A DNA stretch of 44,794 bases from Pseudomonadota bacterium (lineage in GTDB: Bacteria > Pseudomonadota > Gammaproteobacteria > Pseudomonadales > Pseudohongiellaceae), in assembly GCA_027592275.1 (NCBI GenBank), contig JAQCKF010000026.1, positions 1-44,794 on the forward strand. The letters are read 5' to 3'. Both the position numbers and the translations under genes were made by a program. The notes under the pieces are model-generated. The model searched no databases and was not told the DNA's origin. It saw nothing but the letters and a program-made list of their open reading frames with translations. How positions within the stretch are numbered: the first letter of the stretch is position 1; every line of letters begins with the position of its first letter. This document shows, piece by piece, positions 44,771 through 44,794 of this stretch.

Positions 44771-44794
44771 ATGGTTAAGTTGATCGAAAAATTA
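44771..44794 (+). CDS. Start of a further gene (partial)
   Basis: ATG at 44771 with AGGAA seven bases upstream opens a frame (MVKLIEKL) that runs off the window. Eight codons do not allow identification. Confidence 0.35.

Overview
The window looks like chromosomal DNA of a gammaproteobacterium with an unremarkable base composition. The evidence is conserved gene order: ispB back-to-back with rplU-rpmA-obgE-proB, rpsT divergent from murJ, and a suhB homologue divergent from trmJ. An EF-P-like YeiP/EfpL, a YgiQ-type radical SAM protein, ElaA and PutP point the same way. I cannot name the genus. About 38 protein genes, one tRNA, one insertion sequence, a structured dispersed repeat and two decayed genes can be supported. 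I see no rRNA, CRISPR array or prophage.

Layout. 1-2041: ETF-ubiquinone oxidoreductase. 2150-6406: a tight run of three exported proteins of unknown role (a metalloprotease-like fold with a broken HExxH plus TPRs, a protein with no recognised domain, and a transglutaminase-like/TPR lipoprotein). 6433-8920: SYLF lipoprotein and an acyl-CoA synthetase. 9054-13691: housekeeping block (ispB, rplU, rpmA, obgE, proB, rpsT) with clear terminators. 13951-17495: murJ followed by three poorly known genes in place of the usual ribF-ileS. 17517-21465: EF-P-like factor, DAHP synthase facing an aromatic/aspartate aminotransferase (both relevant to aromatic amino acid synthesis), and a FolD that looks foreign. 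21852-24807: glyoxalase I and glutathione-dependent formaldehyde dehydrogenase, then a cysteine-free rhodanese-like protein and a TSUP transporter. 24998-28471: TetR regulator, acyltransferase, a repeat-rich stretch with a broken exported gene, a zinc-ribbon protein and a nitroreductase. 28780-31862: a lone cobalamin-binding radical SAM enzyme and a MATE exporter. 31979-35582: a SuhB homologue missing most of its metal ligands, trmJ, and an ATPase fused to an NTF2-like domain. 35671-41920: YgiQ-type protein, DUF945 protein, a SufR-like Fe-S regulator with large palindromic operators facing a collapsed VOC gene, and putP. 41910-44794: elaA, tRNA-Arg(CCT), a complete IS6-type element without target duplication, a predicted periplasmic HpcH/HpaI aldolase, and the first codons of a further gene.

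Most interesting points: (1) the SuhB homologue is collinear with E. coli SuhB but has lost three of four metal ligands, which suggests it is kept for a non-catalytic role such as rRNA antitermination; (2) two dispersed copies of a MITE-like repeat share a hairpin in which one base pair has changed on both arms; (3) the three-gene exported cluster at 2150-6406; (4) a Bacteroidota-like FolD with an altered TPVPGG motif; (5) a 30-bp near-perfect operator between a SufR-like regulator and a VOC pseudogene. Gene-free stretches over 300 bp are at 62-382, 21466-21851 and 28472-28779, each described below. The 242 bp at 27258-27499 and the 292 bp at 32759-33050 show nothing convincing apart from the trmJ promoter.
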